The translations under genes and the position numbers were made by a program. A DNA stretch of 12,998 nucleotides, from positions 1 through 12,998 of the forward strand of contig DYHC01000009.1 of assembly GCA_020724325.1 (NCBI GenBank), read 5' to 3'. This document shows, piece by piece, positions 1-8,251 of the stretch; within the stretch, counting starts at the first letter, position 1; each line of letters opens with the position of its first letter. The notes beneath the pieces were generated by a model. The model ran no database searches. It had not been told where the DNA came from and was given only the letters and a program-made list of their open reading frames with translations. The stretch comes from Melioribacter roseus. GTDB taxonomy: Bacteria; Bacteroidota; Ignavibacteria; Ignavibacteriales; Melioribacteraceae.

Positions 1-11
1 TTGCAAAAGCT

Positions 12-563
12 TTATCTCCTTAAAATTCCTTTGCGAAAGATGTAAAGCTTGCCGTTTTCTGGACGGAGATCTATTTTACCGTTGTAGCCGATTTTAAGTA
101 ATTGTTCAACAAACACCCTCATAAAAAACCCGTGCGTTACAAGAAGTACGCTATTATAATTCTTGCCGGATATTTCATCAATAAAATTATTTATTCTGCA
201 CAATGTTTCCTTTCGTGTTTCCGGCTGGGAACAACGGTTTCTATACCAGGCAATTCTTCCGCCCAGATGCCAGAAGAAGGATGATAATCTAATTTTTCTT
301 TTTGTGAATGGCGCAATAGGTACCTCAACAATCAGATCTGAATAAACTATTGTATCGTTATAAATATTTTTTGCTGTTTCTACTGCTCTGCTTATTGTGC
401 TGCAATAACAAATATCCCAGCCGGTATTATGTGTAATTAAAGGATTAATTATAATTGGAGAATTTTCGTAACGATCCATTGCATCAGAAAATTCTTCTGC
501 CGTGTAATATTTTTTTGACGGCGTGAAATCAACTTTGAAATGCCTTATCAAGCCAATCTTCAT
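12..563 (-). CDS. Histidine phosphatase family protein (phosphoglycerate mutase-like)
   Basis: A 183-residue member of the histidine phosphatase superfamily, probably a cytosolic phosphatase acting on a small phosphorylated molecule; the substrate cannot be read from the sequence. The N-terminus MKIGLIRHF carries the catalytic RH (His8), with Phe where the family usually has Gly. Residues 56-63 (STISRAVETA region, Arg59) match the second phosphate-pocket arginine, Glu80 fits the usual acid position, and VTHGFFMRV (His144) is the second catalytic histidine. The length is typical of short family members. There is no signal peptide or membrane segment. The ATG start is directly followed by the catalytic strand, which fits the family, though only a weak ribosome site precedes it. 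It is separated by 267 bases from the next minus-strand gene, so it is probably transcribed alone. Family assignment is firm; function is not. Confidence 0.85.
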   Translation of the reverse strand: MKIGLIRHFKVDFTPSKKYYTAEEFSDAMDRYENSPIIINPLITHNTGWDICYCSTISRAVETAKNIYNDTIVYSDLIVEVPIAPFTKRKIRLSSFFWHLGGRIAWYRNRCSQPETRKETLCRINNFIDEISGKNYNSVLLVTHGFFMRVFVEQLLKIGYNGKIDLRPENGKLYIFRKGILRR

Positions 564-830
564 TCAAGAGTAAGTTTTATGATTATTATAGCTGCAAAAT
601 TACAGAATAATTTATTAATGACGCGATTAAGTACTATAATATGCTGTAAGCTAAACTCTCTAATTTACTTTTCTAATGCAAAATCCTTTCCAACTTCTGA
701 GTGTATGATGCAACAAGAAATTAATTTCTTGGAATGGAGAGCTATATTAACCGGAGTAATTGAACTTGACTAACAGAGTTGAAGCGTAGTAAACAGTCAA
801 TTTAATACAGCTATAATTCGTGCAGATCAA
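564..830. other. Intergenic spacer with an 18-base perfect palindrome
   Basis: AT-rich spacer between the start of the phosphatase gene and the end of the lipoprotein gene, both on the minus strand. It should hold the phosphatase promoter, but I could not identify a convincing one. A perfect palindrome at 714-731 is the only clear structure. An open frame running through here on the plus strand has no recognisable protein features. Confidence 0.5.
714..731. repeat. Perfect 18-base palindrome, possible operator or hairpin
   Basis: CAAGAAATTAATTTCTTG is its own reverse complement with no spacer. It lies 151 bases upstream of the phosphatase start and about 100 bases downstream of the lipoprotein stop. 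The two-fold symmetry would suit a homodimeric regulator; as RNA it would form only a strained hairpin without a loop. It is AT-rich, so chance is possible. No second copy was seen in the window. Confidence 0.35.
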
Positions 831-1238
831 TTAATATGAATTTGATTTGGCTATCAGTTTAAAACTGATTGAATTTTGTAAAATATTATATTCATTCCGC
901 AGCATATATCCGCCGGCTAACGACTTTCCTTCTTCATCAAAGAATCCGTCAATTGTACCTTCATGATCTCCCAGCGATGTTTTCTTGAAAGAGAAATGAA
1001 GTATTGCATGTTTATTAAGAACTGTTCCTGCAAAATTGAAAGTCATTCCATTCCAGTTTCCTGTTCCCGATAACGACATTTTGCCATCGTGGTAAACATA
1101 AAGTAAAACGGTTTGCACATCTTGAATGTTTGTCTGATATTTTCCCGAGTAATTCAATACTTTATTTGGTTCAACGGGGTTATCCTGATTGCAGCCATAT
1201 AAAGCTGCTATAAAAAATATTAGTAAAATTTTTTTCAT
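831..1238 (-). CDS. Small predicted lipoprotein of unknown function
   Basis: A 135-residue protein with a classic lipoprotein signal: MKK, a hydrophobic stretch, then the lipobox LYGC with Cys16 as the predicted lipidation site. The mature part begins NQDNPVEPN, a flexible linker often seen after the lipidated Cys. The remainder alternates polar and hydrophobic residues (for example LSGTGNWNGMTFNFAGTVL) and probably folds as a small beta-sandwich or barrel, resembling secreted lipocalin-like proteins in general shape only. I do not recognise a family. It is probably attached to the outer membrane or the outer face of the inner membrane. It lies 187 bases downstream of tag on the same strand, too far to assume a shared transcript. 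Confidence 0.75.
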   Translation of the reverse strand: MKKILLIFFIAALYGCNQDNPVEPNKVLNYSGKYQTNIQDVQTVLLYVYHDGKMSLSGTGNWNGMTFNFAGTVLNKHAILHFSFKKTSLGDHEGTIDGFFDEEGKSLAGGYMLRNEYNILQNSISFKLIAKSNSY

Positions 1239-1425
1239 AAATCACCATCATTATTTCTTGCGTCATTTCCTTTTGCCGCAATTTTATTTTTGGTTTATTA
1301 TCGGTTGGTTCTATGAAAAGTTTAACTTTGTTAAGGGTAAAAATATTTTTTGTATGAAGGGAATAATTCTTTTATAAATTATTAAAATAAATCGAAATGT
1401 TTCTATCGGGAGGTCAAAGCTTCTG

Positions 1426-1986
1426 CTAAAGTTGTCTGTGCCTAAAACAATCTATGGTGTGGTCATTTACCATTCCAACAGCTTGCATAAAAGCATAACA
1501 AATAGTGGAGCCGACAAATTTGAAACCATTTTTCTTAAGTTCTTTACTCATTAGATCCGATTCAATTGTTCTGGTTGGAATTTCTTTAATTGACTTCCAC
1601 TTGTTCTCTATTGGAGTATAATCTACAAATTTCCAAATGTAATTATCGAACGAACCAAACTTTTTTTTAATCTCTAAAAAGCAGCCAGCGTTTTGAATTG
1701 CAGAGGCAATTTTTAATCTATTACGGATAATGCCATCATTATTCAAAAGTTGTTTTACCTTTTCAGTATCATACCTGGCGATTTTGTAAGGATTAAATTT
1801 ATCGAAAGCGCTGCGGAAATTTTCCCTTTTACGTAGAATTGTTATCCAGCTTAATCCCGCCTGTGAACCTTCTAGAATTAACATTTCAAACAATTTTCTA
1901 TCATCATGAACCGGAACGCCCCATTCATTATCATGGTATTTAACATAAAGCGGGTCATTCCCTGCCCACGCACAACGCTGCTTCAT
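1426..1986 (-). CDS. tag: DNA-3-methyladenine glycosylase I
   Basis: Base-excision repair enzyme that removes 3-methyladenine from alkylated DNA; cytosolic, helix-hairpin-helix superfamily. At 186 residues it has the length of E. coli Tag and aligns end to end from memory. RCAWAGNDPLYVKYHDNEWG (residues 4-23) is the family N-terminus. LEGSQAGLSW (38-47) supplies Glu39 and Trp47 of the base-binding pocket. The zinc-snap ligands appear as Cys5, His18, His176 and Cys180 (HTIDC near the C-terminus). All expected key residues are present. The start is supported by an AGGTG ribosome site about 7 bases upstream and by the cysteine ligand at residue 5. It lies 58 bases downstream of the aldehyde dehydrogenase gene on the same strand, so cotranscription is possible but there is no functional link. 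Confidence 0.95.
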   Translation of the reverse strand: MKQRCAWAGNDPLYVKYHDNEWGVPVHDDRKLFEMLILEGSQAGLSWITILRKRENFRSAFDKFNPYKIARYDTEKVKQLLNNDGIIRNRLKIASAIQNAGCFLEIKKKFGSFDNYIWKFVDYTPIENKWKSIKEIPTRTIESDLMSKELKKNGFKFVGSTICYAFMQAVGMVNDHTIDCFRHRQL

Positions 1987-2044
1987 TTACACACCTGAAG
2001 CGTTGTTCTTCTAACCGATATTTCTAACCTAAAATCGTAACTCA

Positions 2045-3409
2045 CTATTTAACCCAAACAGATTTGATATTTACAAATTCCTTTATTCCGTAGTGAGATA
2101 GTTCTCTTCCATAACCAGAATTTTTTATCCCGCCGAATGGAAGGCGCGGATCCGACTTAACAATTCCGTTAATAAAAACAGAACCAGATTCAATTTCTGT
2201 TGCCATCTGTTTTGCTTTTTCAATATTACTTGTCCAGATAGAAGCGCCAAGTCCAAAAGGCGAATCGTTAGCTATTCTAACTGCTTCTTCCTCATCTTTT
2301 ACTTTTATAAGAGAAGCAACCGGTCCAAATAGTTCATCATCAAACGCCGGCATCCCTTTTTTCAAATTATCCAATATTGTAGGTGCATAATAAAATCCTT
2401 TTCCGGCAAGAATTTTTCCTCCTGTTAAAATTCTTGCCCCTTTAGCTGCAGAATCTTTTACAAGTGAATCGAGTTCGTATAGAAGGTCTTCTCGTGCAAT
2501 TGGTCCTAACTCAACAGATTCATCCATCGGGTCTCCAATTTTAACATCATTCATCGCCTTAACAAATTTGTCAGAAAATTCATCGTAAATTTTTTCAACA
2601 ACAATAAACCGTTTAGAGGCAATGCAGCTTTGACCGTTATTAATCAATCTTGCAACGACTGCCATTTTAGCTGTTTCTTTAATATCGGCATCATCCAACA
2701 CAATGAAAGGATCGGATCCGCCTAATTCCAGAACAGTTTTTTTTAATTCCTTGCCGCATACTTCGGCAATTTTTCTTCCAGCCGGTTCGCTTCCAGTTAA
2801 TGTAGCTGCCTTTATTATCGGTTCCTTTATAACATCCTTAACTGGTTCCGAACCAATTAAAAGTGTTTTAAAAACATTTTTAGGGAAGCCGGCGTTGAGA
2901 AAAATTTGTTCGATTGCCAAAGCACACATTGGTACATTTGATGCATGCTTAAGCAAGCCGGCATTCCCCGCCATAAGCGAAGGAGCTGCAAATCTGAATA
3001 CTTGCCAGAATGGAAAATTCCACGGCATCACGGCAAGAATTACTCCAAGCGGACTAAATTCAACATAACTTTCTGAAGCGTCCGTTTCTATAATTTCTTT
3101 TGCAAGCATTCTTTCCGTGTTCTCTGCAAAATATTCGCAAACCCATGCACACTTTTCAACTTCGGCAATCGATTGTTTAATCGGCTTTCCCATTTCTGTC
3201 GTTATAATAAACGCATACTCGTTACGCTTACTTCTCAATACAGATGCAGCGTTTTTCATTAAGCGCGATCTTTCTTTAATATCTGTTCCTTTCCATTTTA
3301 GATATGATTCATATGTATCGTGTATTGATTTTTTGATCTCTTCCTTCGAAAATTCTACATAAGTTTTTTCAATTTTTCCGGTTGCCGGGTTAATCGTTTG
3401 AATTGGCAT
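2045..3409 (-). CDS. NAD(P)-dependent succinate-semialdehyde dehydrogenase, Sad/YneI type
   Basis: A 454-residue aldehyde dehydrogenase superfamily enzyme, probably oxidising succinate semialdehyde to succinate in the cytosol (4-aminobutyrate or related catabolism). Landmarks: INPATGK at the N-terminus; PWNFPFWQ (129-136) with the oxyanion Asn131; Lys154 in LLKHAS for cofactor binding; ELGGSDPFIVL (228-238) with general base Glu228; NNGQSCIASKRF (257-268) with nucleophile Cys262; and ELFGPV (359-364). The C-terminus GRELSHYGIKEFVNIKSVW closely resembles E. coli Sad (YneI) as I recall it, which is also about 460 residues and shorter than GabD. The start fits the family and follows a GAGAGA ribosome site. 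No aminotransferase or transporter gene is adjacent, so the substrate is inferred from subfamily resemblance only; another short-chain semialdehyde remains possible. Confidence 0.88.
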   Translation of the reverse strand: MPIQTINPATGKIEKTYVEFSKEEIKKSIHDTYESYLKWKGTDIKERSRLMKNAASVLRSKRNEYAFIITTEMGKPIKQSIAEVEKCAWVCEYFAENTERMLAKEIIETDASESYVEFSPLGVILAVMPWNFPFWQVFRFAAPSLMAGNAGLLKHASNVPMCALAIEQIFLNAGFPKNVFKTLLIGSEPVKDVIKEPIIKAATLTGSEPAGRKIAEVCGKELKKTVLELGGSDPFIVLDDADIKETAKMAVVARLINNGQSCIASKRFIVVEKIYDEFSDKFVKAMNDVKIGDPMDESVELGPIAREDLLYELDSLVKDSAAKGARILTGGKILAGKGFYYAPTILDNLKKGMPAFDDELFGPVASLIKVKDEEEAVRIANDSPFGLGASIWTSNIEKAKQMATEIESGSVFINGIVKSDPRLPFGGIKNSGYGRELSHYGIKEFVNIKSVWVK

Positions 3410-3586
3410 TTATCTCTCTCGTTGTTTATTACTTTGATGATGATAAGGATTAAATAAAGGAATATCTCACTGTGTGAAATTAATTATTCTGCAACAAATA
3501 TTCTTCCGAAATAAAATGAGTTAAATTGCCGGTAAAATTATTATGGCTGTTTTTAAAACGAAAAATGAATGAGGCAGTAATCGTTT

Positions 3587-3623
3587 CTTGTTACTTTAGA
3601 AGTGTGAACGAAGCGGTAACAAG
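3587..3623. repeat. Inverted repeat just downstream of the T9SS cargo gene
   Basis: CTTGTTAC at 3587-3594 pairs perfectly with GTAACAAG at 3616-3623 across a 21-base loop. It starts 7 bases past the stop of the minus-strand T9SS gene, a normal place for a transcript end. No U-tract follows on the minus strand, so a standard intrinsic terminator is not supported; it could be a 3'-end stabilising hairpin. Confidence 0.35.
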
Positions 3624-3629
3624 CTACAG

Positions 3630-6059
3630 TTACTTCATAAGCAGCATTTTACGAGTTTGAACTCTTTGGAATGTTATAAGCTGATAAAAATAATAACCGC
3701 TTGTTAAGTTAGCAGCATTAAAATTAATCGAATAGAAACCGGGTGGTTTTATTTCATTTACCAAATCTGCAATTTTCTCTCCAAGCATGCTGTAAACTGA
3801 AAGAACAACTTTACTTTCTTTCTTCAATGTGTATGAAATTACTGTAGAAGGATTAAACGGGTTGGGAAAGTTCTGAAGTAAAACATCTTCTGTAATTAGC
3901 TGATCGTCTTCAACGGAAGTAGCATTTTTCAGAACCAGCTGGAATGAATGCTCATCAAAGATATTGCCGTTATCTGAATCAGAAATTCTTAACAATGCGC
4001 TGCATGATTTATTGATATTGGGCAGCCAGTTGTGCTTTCTTATAACCGCATTTAAGTTACCGGCAACATTAGCCCATGTAGTTCCGTTATCCGTTGAAAA
4101 TGTTATATGCACTTTGTCAACACCTTTGCTTTCCCAGGAAACATTAATTGTCTTTGGTACCTCAATAATATCTCCAGGTTCTGGAGACAAAATAGAAAGC
4201 TGTTTTGATACTGCAATTCTAAATTTCGATTTGTATCCAAGTTTTTCAAGTTCTGCCGTTGTTATCGTAATTTGGTTCTTTGCTAAATCCGAAATGTAAA
4301 CGCTTACGGTCCAATCCCCTTCTTTAGGATTTTTCAGTTCTAATTTACCTTTATAATCAAACCTTGACGACCGTATATTATTAAATTTAGCAAATACACC
4401 TCCGCCATTATCTACCGGTTCAAACATTATTTTTACTTCATCTATTCCACTCAAATCGTCTGATACGGAAACATTGTAGTCTATCACAAGAAATTTTTCG
4501 GTTAAATTTTGTGAGCTGATATCAAAACTAAAACTACCAAGGACGGGCTGTTTAGTATCAATACTGTTTACTACTTCTAATGAGGAACTGAACCCTTTCG
4601 ATTCCAATTCTGCTTTCTTATAAATCCTCTTGTTCCTTTGATTATCTGTAAGTTCTACTTCAATAAACAAATGCCCATCTTTAACATTTTTAAAATCGAT
4701 CCAGCCGGTAATTTCATAGGATGTTGTATTGATCTTTGATAATCTCTCAACCTTATTGCCCCCGCCATTCGCCGGTATAAATGTTATTTGAACTTCTTCG
4801 ATACCGCTTAGATTATCGGTGGCAGATAATTTATACTCTACAGATTGCGAAGTGCTGTTCAAATCAATTTTTGATGGTGTTATACGGAACCCGATTAGTT
4901 CCGGCGGAGCCGTGTCTTTTGTGTCCTTTACTTCAAATGACGATGCGAAATTATTTGTGCTAAGATATTCCGAAGAGTATGATGCCTGGTTTCCTGCTCC
5001 GTCTTTCAAAGTAATATTTGCTTCCCAGATCCCGGTTGATGGATTATTCCCAAGATCAATTGACCCGGATAAACCAACTGTTTTGTTACTGATCTTTCTA
5101 AATGTCTCTGATTTACTTCCGCCGTTTCCCGGTGGACTAAATTCAACCGTTACTTCTTCTACTCCGCTAATATCATCCAAAGCCGCCAGATCAAAACTTA
5201 TTGTTCTTTGTTCGGTAGCTAAATCAATTTCCATAGGAGAAAATGAAAAACCTGTTAACCGGGGCGGAGTAATATCTTTAGTTTCTTTTATTTCCAGGGA
5301 TGATGGAAAGCTTCTGTTATAAAGATCCTCCGAAGTAAAAGTTTTTTGATTTCCGGTTTTATCTTTTAATGTGATACTTGCTAACCAAATGCCGGTATCA
5401 GGATTTTTTCCAAAATCGATTATGCCCGATAAACTTGCTGTTAGTCCGGAAAGCTTCTTTATAGATTCGGACTTACCATTTCCTTTGCCTGGAGGAGAGA
5501 ACTCAATTGTGGCTTCTTCCAGTCCGCTTATGTCGTCACTTACCTCTAATTGATAACGTAGAGCAAGAGTGCTTGATGATAATTCAAATTCTGTTGGAGA
5601 AAAAGAAAAAGTATTCAACGATGGAGCTGTTTTATCAACTGTAGTACTTTCAATTATGTCAAATGTTGAATTGAAACCCAAATTCATAATGTCGCTGCTC
5701 GATAATGTAACTTTATTCTTTTTATCATCTTCCAGGTAAATGCTTACCAGCCAGAGTCCGGATTTAGGATTTTTTCCAAAATTAATTTCGCCGGATACGC
5801 TTGCTGTAGGCAAATCAATTTTATTAAATGTTTCGGATTTGCTTCCACCGCCTCTTACGGGCGAAAACTCTACAATAATTTTTTCTACTTTGTTTTGCGA
5901 ATCACTTGCTGTAAGACTAAAAGTAACTTTTATATTATCACTTAATTGAGCAGATGATGGCGAGAATGAAAAAGAATTTAATGCCGGTGTATTATTATCC
6001 TGAGAATACAATAAACCGGCTTGAATAAAAAGTAGAAGGGATAAAATGATAGATTTCAC
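3630..6059 (-). CDS. Secreted T9SS cargo protein with five Ig-like tandem repeats
   Basis: An 809-residue secreted protein. Residues 1-19 are a Sec signal peptide (MKSIILSLLLFIQAGLLYS, likely cleaved before Gln20). Residues 25 to about 618 hold five tandem repeats of about 120 residues, beginning at 25, 146, 266, 386 and 505. Each starts P-x-L-x-x-F-S-F-S-P-like and carries a SDDxSGxEE segment, an EFSPPGxGGxKSE-type loop and an FGxNPxxGxW strand, suggesting beta-sandwich domains. About 620-710 is a different Ig/FN3-like domain (ISWESKGVDKVHITFSTDNGTTW type). Residues 727-809 are a T9SS type A sorting domain (LLQNFPNPFNPSTVISYTL, then LGEKIADLV, SGYYFYQL), expected to route the protein through the outer membrane to the cell surface. 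No enzymatic domain is visible; adhesion or a structural surface role is an inference. The start is GTG, preceded by AAAGG about 10 bases upstream; an in-frame stop six codons upstream leaves no better start. Confidence 0.9.
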   Translation of the reverse strand: MKSIILSLLLFIQAGLLYSQDNNTPALNSFSFSPSSAQLSDNIKVTFSLTASDSQNKVEKIIVEFSPVRGGGSKSETFNKIDLPTASVSGEINFGKNPKSGLWLVSIYLEDDKKNKVTLSSSDIMNLGFNSTFDIIESTTVDKTAPSLNTFSFSPTEFELSSSTLALRYQLEVSDDISGLEEATIEFSPPGKGNGKSESIKKLSGLTASLSGIIDFGKNPDTGIWLASITLKDKTGNQKTFTSEDLYNRSFPSSLEIKETKDITPPRLTGFSFSPMEIDLATEQRTISFDLAALDDISGVEEVTVEFSPPGNGGSKSETFRKISNKTVGLSGSIDLGNNPSTGIWEANITLKDGAGNQASYSSEYLSTNNFASSFEVKDTKDTAPPELIGFRITPSKIDLNSTSQSVEYKLSATDNLSGIEEVQITFIPANGGGNKVERLSKINTTSYEITGWIDFKNVKDGHLFIEVELTDNQRNKRIYKKAELESKGFSSSLEVVNSIDTKQPVLGSFSFDISSQNLTEKFLVIDYNVSVSDDLSGIDEVKIMFEPVDNGGGVFAKFNNIRSSRFDYKGKLELKNPKEGDWTVSVYISDLAKNQITITTAELEKLGYKSKFRIAVSKQLSILSPEPGDIIEVPKTINVSWESKGVDKVHITFSTDNGTTWANVAGNLNAVIRKHNWLPNINKSCSALLRISDSDNGNIFDEHSFQLVLKNATSVEDDQLITEDVLLQNFPNPFNPSTVISYTLKKESKVVLSVYSMLGEKIADLVNEIKPPGFYSINFNAANLTSGYYFYQLITFQRVQTRKMLLMK
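4215..5987 (-). repeat. Five tandem ~360-base repeat units inside the T9SS cargo gene
   Basis: These encode the five ~120-residue repeats of the secreted protein, with starts spaced 121, 120, 120 and 119 codons apart. Units 1-3 (5987 down to about 4905) are most alike, sharing EFSPxxxGxGKSE and GKNP/GNNPxTGIW segments; units 4 and 5 have drifted (TFIPANGGG, MFEPVDNGG). This fits older duplication at the C-terminal side and more recent copying near the N-terminus. The reading frame is open throughout. Confidence 0.85.
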
Positions 6060-6499
6060 TTTATTACGCCTTTCTTATAATTCAAAAAAATATCCCTTGC
6101 TGCGCCCGTGAGTATTAGCTGCTTTCATATTGGCTATGATTTCGCACTAAATCTAATGTTTATTAAAAATTATGTCAATTATTCTGACAACAATTAACGA
6201 AATCATTACTAATGTTGAGATTAATCACATTGCCATAGGGTTCGGATATCAGCTAAAATAAAAGAAATTATTGCATTTTTAGAATTTTACCATACTTATT
6301 TTAGACTTTGTTAATTATAGTAGACCGCGTTGTGAATATTCCGGCTAATTTTTCAAGATGAATTACATAATATTACAACAGAGTTAATAGAAAATTATTT
6401 ACTTGAATGATAGAGCGTTATGTCTAAGGAAAAATTTTCGCCAAAGAAAAAAATTTTTTGTATGTTCGAAATAAATTTTAGCCAACACTTCACAAAAGA
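6060..6499. promoter_or_regulatory. Divergent intergenic region, promoters for both flanking genes
   Basis: A 440-base, strongly AT-rich spacer between the outward-facing T9SS cargo gene (minus) and the PIN-PhoH gene (plus). Both promoters must lie here because no other upstream space exists. I found no clean match to the Bacteroidetes -33/-7 promoter pattern or to a sigma-70 pair. Runs such as AAAAAATTTTTT-like tracts near 6448-6461 are present. No RNA gene or small coding sequence was recognised. Confidence 0.5.
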
Positions 6500-7849
6500 A
6501 TGTTCTTTATGAGGAAAGCAAACCCAAAAACTTTTGTTATTGATACAAATGTAATTCTGCATGATCCAACATGCATCCATCATTTCCAGGAAAATAATAT
6601 TATCATTCCGCTGGCTGTAATAGAAGAGCTAGATCATTTTAAACGTGGAAACTATGTAATCAATTTAAACGCCCGCGAATTTGTTCGAACGCTCGATTCG
6701 GTTACCGGCAACGAAATCTTTAACGGCGGAGTATCATTAGGCAGAGGTCGTGGTAAGGTTAGAATTGTTATTACAAAAGGATTATCCAAAGAAATACATG
6801 ATGTGTTTAAAGATGATAATGTAGATCACAGAGTCTTAAGTGCTGCGCTCGATGCTCAAAAATCCAACAGAGATAAACAGAAAATTATACTTATAAGCAA
6901 AGATGTTAATCTCCGCATGAAAGCTAAAGCGCTCGGAATAACTGCAGAAGATTATACAACGGATCGTGTAACAAATGTTGAAGAGCTTTACGGCGGTAAA
7001 GAAGTGCTTGAAGATTTTGATGATGATATACTTCAGAAATTATACCAGGCGCCGTTTGAGGTTCCCGCGAAGCAGATTATCAAGAAAACAAAAACAGATG
7101 CAGTACCAAATAAATTTTACATAATGCGTAACAGCAGCAGATCCGTTTTATCGGTTCTTTCGAGCGACCTTGAAAAATTTAAAAAGATCGATAAAGAAAT
7201 TGTTTATGGAATTAAACCCAGGAATGCAGAACAGACTTTTGCTGTTAATGCATTGTGCAATTTGGATATTCCTCTTGTATCTATGACTGGTAAAGCCGGA
7301 ACCGGCAAAACATTATTAGCACTTGCAAGTGCATTACAGGTTCGAAAATTTTACAGACAAATTTATATTGCACGACCTGTAGTTCCTCTAAGCAATAAAG
7401 ACATCGGTTATTTGCCGGGCGATGTAGAAAGCAAGCTCGCGCCTTATATGCAGCCGCTGTGGGATAATCTTAAAGTTATTCAAGATCAATTTTCTGAAAC
7501 GGATAAAAATTATCAGCTTATTAACAATATGATTAAAGAAGAAAAGCTTGTAATTGAGCCGTTAAGTTATATCCGCGGAAGAAGTTTACAACGAATCTAC
7601 TTTATCGTTGATGAAGCTCAGAATTTAACCCCGCACGAAATTAAAACAATTATTACTCGTGCCGGCGAAGGTGCAAAGATAGTTCTAACAGGTGATATCT
7701 ATCAGATTGATCATCCTTATCTGGATGCTCAATCAAACGGATTATCTTATTTGATCGAACATTTCAAAAATCAAAAACTTTATGCACATGTAAATTTAGA
7801 GAAGGGTGAAAGATCAGAATTAGCCGAACTAGCAAGCAATTTACTATAA
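6500..7849 (+). CDS. PIN domain-PhoH ATPase fusion protein (YlaK/PhoH2 type)
   Basis: A 449-residue cytosolic protein combining an N-terminal PIN ribonuclease domain with a C-terminal PhoH-type P-loop ATPase; such proteins (B. subtilis YlaK, mycobacterial PhoH2) are thought to be RNA helicase/nucleases. PIN domain, about 10-150: TFVIDTNVILHD with Asp15, IEELD (Glu42/Glu43) and SKDVNLR (Asp135) supply the acidic metal site. After a linker, IKPRNAEQTFAVN (238-250) opens the PhoH domain. Walker A is GKAGTGKT (264-271), followed by ARPVVPLSNKDIGYLPGD; Walker B is IYFIVDEAQN (366-375), then LTGD (396-399) and the arginine-finger-like GERSELAE near 436-443. Length is typical. The ATG at 6500 was used; a second in-frame ATG at 6509 is equally plausible, since neither has a good ribosome site. 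It stands alone, 402 bases before gatE. Confidence 0.93.
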   Translation: MFFMRKANPKTFVIDTNVILHDPTCIHHFQENNIIIPLAVIEELDHFKRGNYVINLNAREFVRTLDSVTGNEIFNGGVSLGRGRGKVRIVITKGLSKEIHDVFKDDNVDHRVLSAALDAQKSNRDKQKIILISKDVNLRMKAKALGITAEDYTTDRVTNVEELYGGKEVLEDFDDDILQKLYQAPFEVPAKQIIKKTKTDAVPNKFYIMRNSSRSVLSVLSSDLEKFKKIDKEIVYGIKPRNAEQTFAVNALCNLDIPLVSMTGKAGTGKTLLALASALQVRKFYRQIYIARPVVPLSNKDIGYLPGDVESKLAPYMQPLWDNLKVIQDQFSETDKNYQLINNMIKEEKLVIEPLSYIRGRSLQRIYFIVDEAQNLTPHEIKTIITRAGEGAKIVLTGDIYQIDHPYLDAQSNGLSYLIEHFKNQKLYAHVNLEKGERSELAELASNLL

Positions 7850-7884
7850 CTGTTAATTATACATAACTTCTGAAAAATATCGCT

Positions 7885-7932
7885 TGTCATTTCTCCCCCG
7901 ATTAAATACATCGGGGTCGAAATAACACTTCT
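7885..7932 (-). repeat. Short interspersed inverted-repeat element, copy A
   Basis: Ends TGTCATTTC (7885-7893) and GAAATAACA (7919-7927) are inverted with one mismatch. Inside, CCCCGAT (7896-7902) and ATCGGGG (7910-7916) form a perfect 7-base stem with a 7-base loop. Read on the minus strand it starts AGAAGTGTTATTTCGA and matches a second copy at 11667-11708. It has no coding capacity. It may act as a 3' hairpin for phoH. Confidence 0.55.
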
Positions 7933-7934
7933 CA

Positions 7935-7972
7935 GTCGTTTCTCTCCTTCGAAGCGACGTTTCTGATTTTTT
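7935..7972 (+). terminator. Weak candidate terminator downstream of phoH
   Basis: GTCGTTTC (7935-7942) can pair with GAAGCGAC (7951-7958) over an 8-base loop with one G-U pair. A run of six T follows at 7967-7972. The eight bases between stem and T-run make this a poor intrinsic terminator, and it sits about 85 bases past the phoH stop. Confidence 0.25.
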
Positions 7973-8156
7973 CGGAAATCTAAATACATTATTCATTGTA
8001 CATTTTACACTTTACATTAACCGGGTTTGCTTATTTAGGCATCTCTCTCTATGTTTTCAATAGAAATTAATTTTCTTTTACTTATGCAAAATACTCATCA
8101 CTCATTCTTCTACTCCGCCGATTATTTTTCCCTTTTATATAAATCCATAATATTGT

Positions 8157-8245
8157 CTTTGTGTTTCTCCGAGCTTTCACTGTGTTCCTCTTCGAAAAAA
8201 AAGTTGCACGGAGAACCCCGGAGAATTCACAGAGCTACGCCGAGA
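8157..8245. repeat. CTCTGTG/CACAGAG-family inverted repeat before gatE
   Basis: The left part (CTTTGTG, TTTCTCCG, ACTGTGTTCCTC; 8157-8190) is the imperfect reverse complement of the right part (CGGAGAATTCACAGAG, 8219-8234). CTTTGTGTTTCTCCG pairs with CGGAGAATTCACAGAG with one mismatch and one gap. The element ends six bases before the gatE ATG, so the gatE leader RNA would begin with or contain this hairpin. A related element lies before gatD. Confidence 0.6.
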
Positions 8246-8251
8246 TAAAAA

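Larger units (their letters stand above)
7850..8251. other. Intergenic spacer between phoH and gatE, rich in inverted repeats
   Basis: This 402-base spacer holds three separate structures: a short interspersed element (7885-7932), a weak hairpin with a following T-run (7935-7972), and a CTCTGTG/CACAGAG-type inverted repeat directly before gatE (8157-8245). The stretch 7980-8150 between them shows nothing recognisable. The gatE promoter should be here, but I cannot place it. Confidence 0.55.

Noticed and set aside
540..773. Plus-strand 77-residue open frame overlapping the phosphatase start
   Set aside because: Its composition is not protein-like, it has no recognisable motif, and it runs through an AT-rich spacer and a palindrome.
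3587..3623. Rho-independent terminator for the T9SS gene
   Set aside because: The stem is good but the minus strand has no U-tract after it; kept only as an inverted repeat.
4819..5322. Plus-strand 167-residue open frame opposite the T9SS cargo gene
   Set aside because: It mirrors the repeat units of the real minus-strand gene and has no signal, domain or ribosome site of its own.
4215..5987. Regular repeats as a possible CRISPR array
   Set aside because: The repeat period is about 360 bases, the units are coding and in frame, and there are no spacers.
8051..8248. Plus-strand 65-residue open frame before gatE
   Set aside because: Its second half is translated repeat sequence and the first half resembles no protein family; no ribosome site.
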